Position numbers and translations under genes: made by a program. 64,000 nt of DNA from Comamonas sp. KCTC 72670 (GTDB lineage: Bacteria > Myxococcota > Myxococcia > Myxococcales > Myxococcaceae), in the NCBI GenBank assembly GCA_014656495.1, contig BNCN01000006.1:372001-436000 (forward strand), read 5' to 3'. The notes beneath the pieces are model-generated. The model had not been told where the DNA came from, did not search any database, and saw only the letters and a list, made by a program, of their open reading frames with translations. This document shows positions 61,832 through 64,000 of the stretch, in pieces (positions within the stretch are counted from its first letter, which is position 1; each line of letters opens with the position of its first letter).

Positions 61832-62398
61832 TCACAGGCCGCGCATCAGCTGCGCCTGGGCGAAGGCCGCCATCTGCTGGGCGTTGAAGCGGCCCTCGGC
61901 GATGTCGCCGACCGTCTTCGCGCCGGTGCGGACGGTGTCCACCATGTCCGCCAGCTTGCCCACGGTGCCGGCCTTGCCGAACATGGAGGCGACGCCGGCC
62001 AGCGGGCCGCCAGCGACCATGGCCAAGCCGTTGTCGATGAACTTGTCGGCGAAGGGCTTGGCCAGCTGGCCGATGCCGAAGGGCATCTTGTCGAGCAGGC
62101 CGCCAATCATGCCCTTGAGGGGGCCGGTGATGGCGCTCATCGCCTTGTCGACGAGGCCCGAGACCTGGCTCAGCGCGCTGCCAATCTTGCCCGCGATGCC
62201 ACCGACGGCGTTCGCCAGGCCGCCCACGGCCTTGCCGATACCGCCCAGCGCCTTGCCGATGCCGCCCAGCGCGCCGGCCAGTCCGCTCGCCGCCTTGCCC
62301 GCGGCGCTCGCCGCACCCGCGGCCGCGCTACGGCCCGCGCTGCTGGCGCCACTCGAGCCACGGCTTCCGTTCGAACCACCTGCGCCGCCAACGGACAT
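61832..62398 (-). CDS. Glycine-zipper, low-complexity helical protein of unknown function
   Basis: 188 residues. The first 40 are Gly/Ser/Ala-rich. From about 40 to 80 runs a glycine-zipper-like stretch, LAGALGGIGKALGGIGKAV and further GG-spaced units, with small residues every third or fourth position, as in membrane-inserting or self-associating helices. The second half is more ordinary (LDKMPFGIGQLAKPFADKFIDNGLAMVAGGPLAG...). There is no signal peptide. GAGAGG precedes the ATG. The gene is followed by a strong terminator and preceded, 73 bases upstream, by a small acidic protein gene on the same strand. A structural, secreted or pore-forming role is possible, but none is shown. Confidence 0.75.
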   Translation of the reverse strand: MSVGGAGGSNGSRGSSGASSAGRSAAAGAASAAGKAASGLAGALGGIGKALGGIGKAVGGLANAVGGIAGKIGSALSQVSGLVDKAMSAITGPLKGMIGGLLDKMPFGIGQLAKPFADKFIDNGLAMVAGGPLAGVASMFGKAGTVGKLADMVDTVRTGAKTVGDIAEGRFNAQQMAAFAQAQLMRGL

Positions 62399-62471
62399 GT
62401 GAGGAACCTCTCAAAGGGGGGTGAATGGACGGATTGTCGGGGGCCGCCCGCGAAAGTTGCGTCGAAACCGC

Positions 62472-62906
62472 CTAAATCCGATCTCCGCCGCCCTTGGGCA
62501 CGTGTTTCCGCAGCTTTTGGCTGGTCTCCTCGTCCACCGTGACCTGCTCTTGACCTTCGTCACCCCGCAGGGACGGCTTGTCGGAGGCGTCCTTCGAGGC
62601 CTCGAACCCCGTGTAGTAGGACTTGGGCGGCCCGATGCCCAGCTCCCCGTTGGCGGCGGCGATGAAGAAGTTGGCGACGTCCTGGGTGGACGGCGGGTTG
62701 TAGCCGGCGGCGCGCAGCTCTTCATCCGGGGCGACGATGAGCGTCGGCTCCTTGTCCGGGTTCTGGGCGTAGTCCAGCACCAGCTCGACGTAGGCCTCCA
62801 GCTCCATGTCCAGCGACTTGGCGATGCGCTGCGTGTCTGGGTCCGCCAGCAGCTCGGCGCGGACATTCTCCACGGGGCGCTTCAGGCGGGGCTTTGTGTC
62901 GGACAT
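62472..62906 (-). CDS. Small polar protein of unknown function
   Basis: 144 residues, highly charged and without signal or membrane segment. The N-terminal half is helical (ENVRAELLADPDTQRIAKSLDMELEAYVELVLDYAQNPDKEP) and the C-terminal half is polar with no clear fold. It lies upstream of the glycine-zipper gene on the same strand and is divergent from the Clp ATPase. GGGAG lies before the ATG. The family is not recognised. A partner or chaperone for the glycine-zipper protein would fit the arrangement but is a guess. Confidence 0.7.
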   Translation of the reverse strand: MSDTKPRLKRPVENVRAELLADPDTQRIAKSLDMELEAYVELVLDYAQNPDKEPTLIVAPDEELRAAGYNPPSTQDVANFFIAAANGELGIGPPKSYYTGFEASKDASDKPSLRGDEGQEQVTVDEETSQKLRKHVPKGGGDRI

Positions 62907-63071
62907 GCGAGGACTCCCGGAGGTCGTTGAAAGAGCGACTCTTCTGGCACGTTAGCGTCCCCTGCGGCGAGGGGCCACCTTGGACGCCTGACCCGGCCCG
63001 GGGACGGAGGTGCCGGGGCCCGGCCATCCCTAGCGTTGACGCACCACTGTCATCCGCGGGGACCAAAAGCC

Positions 63072-64000
63072 ATGGCCACTGTCTGCGACCTCTGTCACCA
63101 GCGCCCGGCGACCACCCGGGTCACCCGCGTCGTCGGGAACCGGCGCACCACCGAGTCCCTCTGCGACGTCTGCAGCAGCCAGCGCTCCCGCTTCGGGCGC
63201 ATGGGCCTGGGGACCTCGCTCTTCGACCAGTTCTTCAGCGACTTCGGAGGGGACGAGCTCGGGGGCCTGGCCCAATCCATTCAGCAGCCCGTGGAGCGCT
63301 ACGACATCACGGAGGCCTTCTCCGATGAGACGCGGCGCGTGCTGGAGGGGGCATTCGAGGCGGCGCGCAACGCAGGGGCGGCGTCCATCGACACCGAGCA
63401 CCTGCTCGCGGCGCTCGCGAAGGATCCGCTGGGCCGCACGGCGCTCACCCGGATGAAGCTGGACCCCGCGCGCATCGCCGAGCGCGCCGAGGCCGAGATG
63501 CGCCGGGGCAAGCGGCCCATGGAGCGCCCGGAGCTCTCGCCGCACGCCAAGCGGGCCCTGGAGCTGGCGTACCAGGAGGCCTACGAGCTGGGGCATTCCT
63601 ACGTCGGGCCGGAGCACGTGTTGCTGGGCCTGCTGCAGGAAGGGGAGGGCCTGGCGTCGGAGATTCTGCGCGAGCAGGGGGCGCAGCATGGCAAGGCCCG
63701 CGCGGCCGTGGCGGAGTCCCTGGCGCCGTCGTCCGAGTCGCGACGCTCTCCCACGCCCACGTTGGACGAGTACTGCCGCGACCTCACGCGCATGGCCTCG
63801 GAGGGGAAGCTGGACCCGGTGGTGGGGCGCGCCAACGAAATCGAGACCACGCTCGAGATTCTCTCCCGCCGGACGAAGAACAACCCGGTGCTCATTGGCG
63901 AGCCGGGCGTGGGCAAGACGGCCATCGTGGAGGGCATCGCCCAACGCATCATCTCCGCCGCCGTCCCGGACACGCTGCGGGACAAGCGCGTGCTTCAGTT
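63072..64000 (+). CDS. Clp-type AAA+ ATPase with N-terminal zinc ribbon (3' end outside window)
   Basis: The first 309 codons are present; the gene runs off the window. The N-terminus is a zinc ribbon ([15 protein letters not shown]; Cys 5, 8, 31, 34), a feature of some Clp ATPases and of the McsA-type adaptors. Residues about 75-230 look like the double Clp-N repeat ([38 protein letters not shown] and [33 protein letters not shown]). The first AAA+ module starts at about 239 ([28 protein letters not shown]) with Walker A GEPGVGKT (276-283). It unfolds proteins for ClpP or for disaggregation. It is divergent from the two unknown genes. Confidence 0.93.
   Translation, partial: MATVCDLCHQRPATTRVTRVVGNRRTTESLCDVCSSQRSRFGRMGLGTSLFDQFFSDFGGDELGGLAQSIQQPVERYDITEAFSDETRRVLEGAFEAARNAGAASIDTEHLLAALAKDPLGRTALTRMKLDPARIAERAEAEMRRGKRPMERPELSPHAKRALELAYQEAYELGHSYVGPEHVLLGLLQEGEGLASEILREQGAQHGKARAAVAESLAPSSESRRSPTPTLDEYCRDLTRMASEGKLDPVVGRANEIETTLEILSRRTKNNPVLIGEPGVGKTAIVEGIAQRIISAAVPDTLRDKRVLQ

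Overview
This is chromosomal DNA of a myxobacterium of the Myxococcus/Corallococcus type. The signs are very high GC with strong third-position bias (so long antisense ORFs appear everywhere), many lipoprotein signal peptides, many two-component genes, and above all a complete gliding-motility cluster (gltD to gltJ) known from Myxococcus xanthus. No phage, IS element or CRISPR array was seen.

Layout. 0-3 kb: a chemosensory/two-component set (end of a receiver protein, a lone CheR, a lone CheB, a receiver-histidine kinase). 3-5.2 kb: a TetR-like regulator with a perfect 26-bp palindrome upstream, a decayed gene antisense to its 3' half, and a gene-free stretch with a 57-bp tandem repeat. 5.2-9.9 kb (minus): a four-gene Gld-type ABC export operon. 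10-15.6 kb: lysC and two large surface lipoproteins that converge with an 11-bp overlap. 15.9-17.9 kb (minus): cutA, a DnaC-like loader ATPase and a helical partner.

18.2-42.8 kb (plus): the glt cluster. In order it holds two TPR periplasmic proteins (GltD, and GltE as a lipoprotein), small GltF, FHA/TonB-like GltG, outer-membrane GltH, an unnamed Arg-rich TPR protein, tandem terminators, the 4093-residue TPR protein GltI, and GltJ (zinc ribbon, GYF domain, membrane segment, TonB-like end). In M. xanthus these proteins connect cytoplasmic polarity proteins and the inner-membrane motor to the outer surface at focal adhesions.

43-51.4 kb: a Cys-rich lipoprotein with its own promoter and terminator, a YwqK/MORN-type protein, a protein whose motifs match the RelA/SpoT synthetase fold, an Ig-like lipoprotein of lower GC, ffh, a histidine kinase, tRNA-Leu(UAA) and a tiny lipoprotein. 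51.8-58.6 kb: pirin, recQ translationally coupled to a LysR regulator, and a divergent dehydrogenase and amidase pair. 58.7-64 kb: a GH6 cellulase lipoprotein, a DHA2-type efflux pump sharing a bidirectional terminator with it, a glycine-zipper protein with a small partner, and the start of a zinc-ribbon Clp ATPase that runs off the window.

The strongest lead for new biology is the RelA/SpoT-like protein at 44745-45845. Next are the uncharacterised Arg-rich TPR protein inside the glt cluster and the glycine-zipper/partner/Clp neighbourhood. Family names come from recognising motifs by eye; no database search was run.
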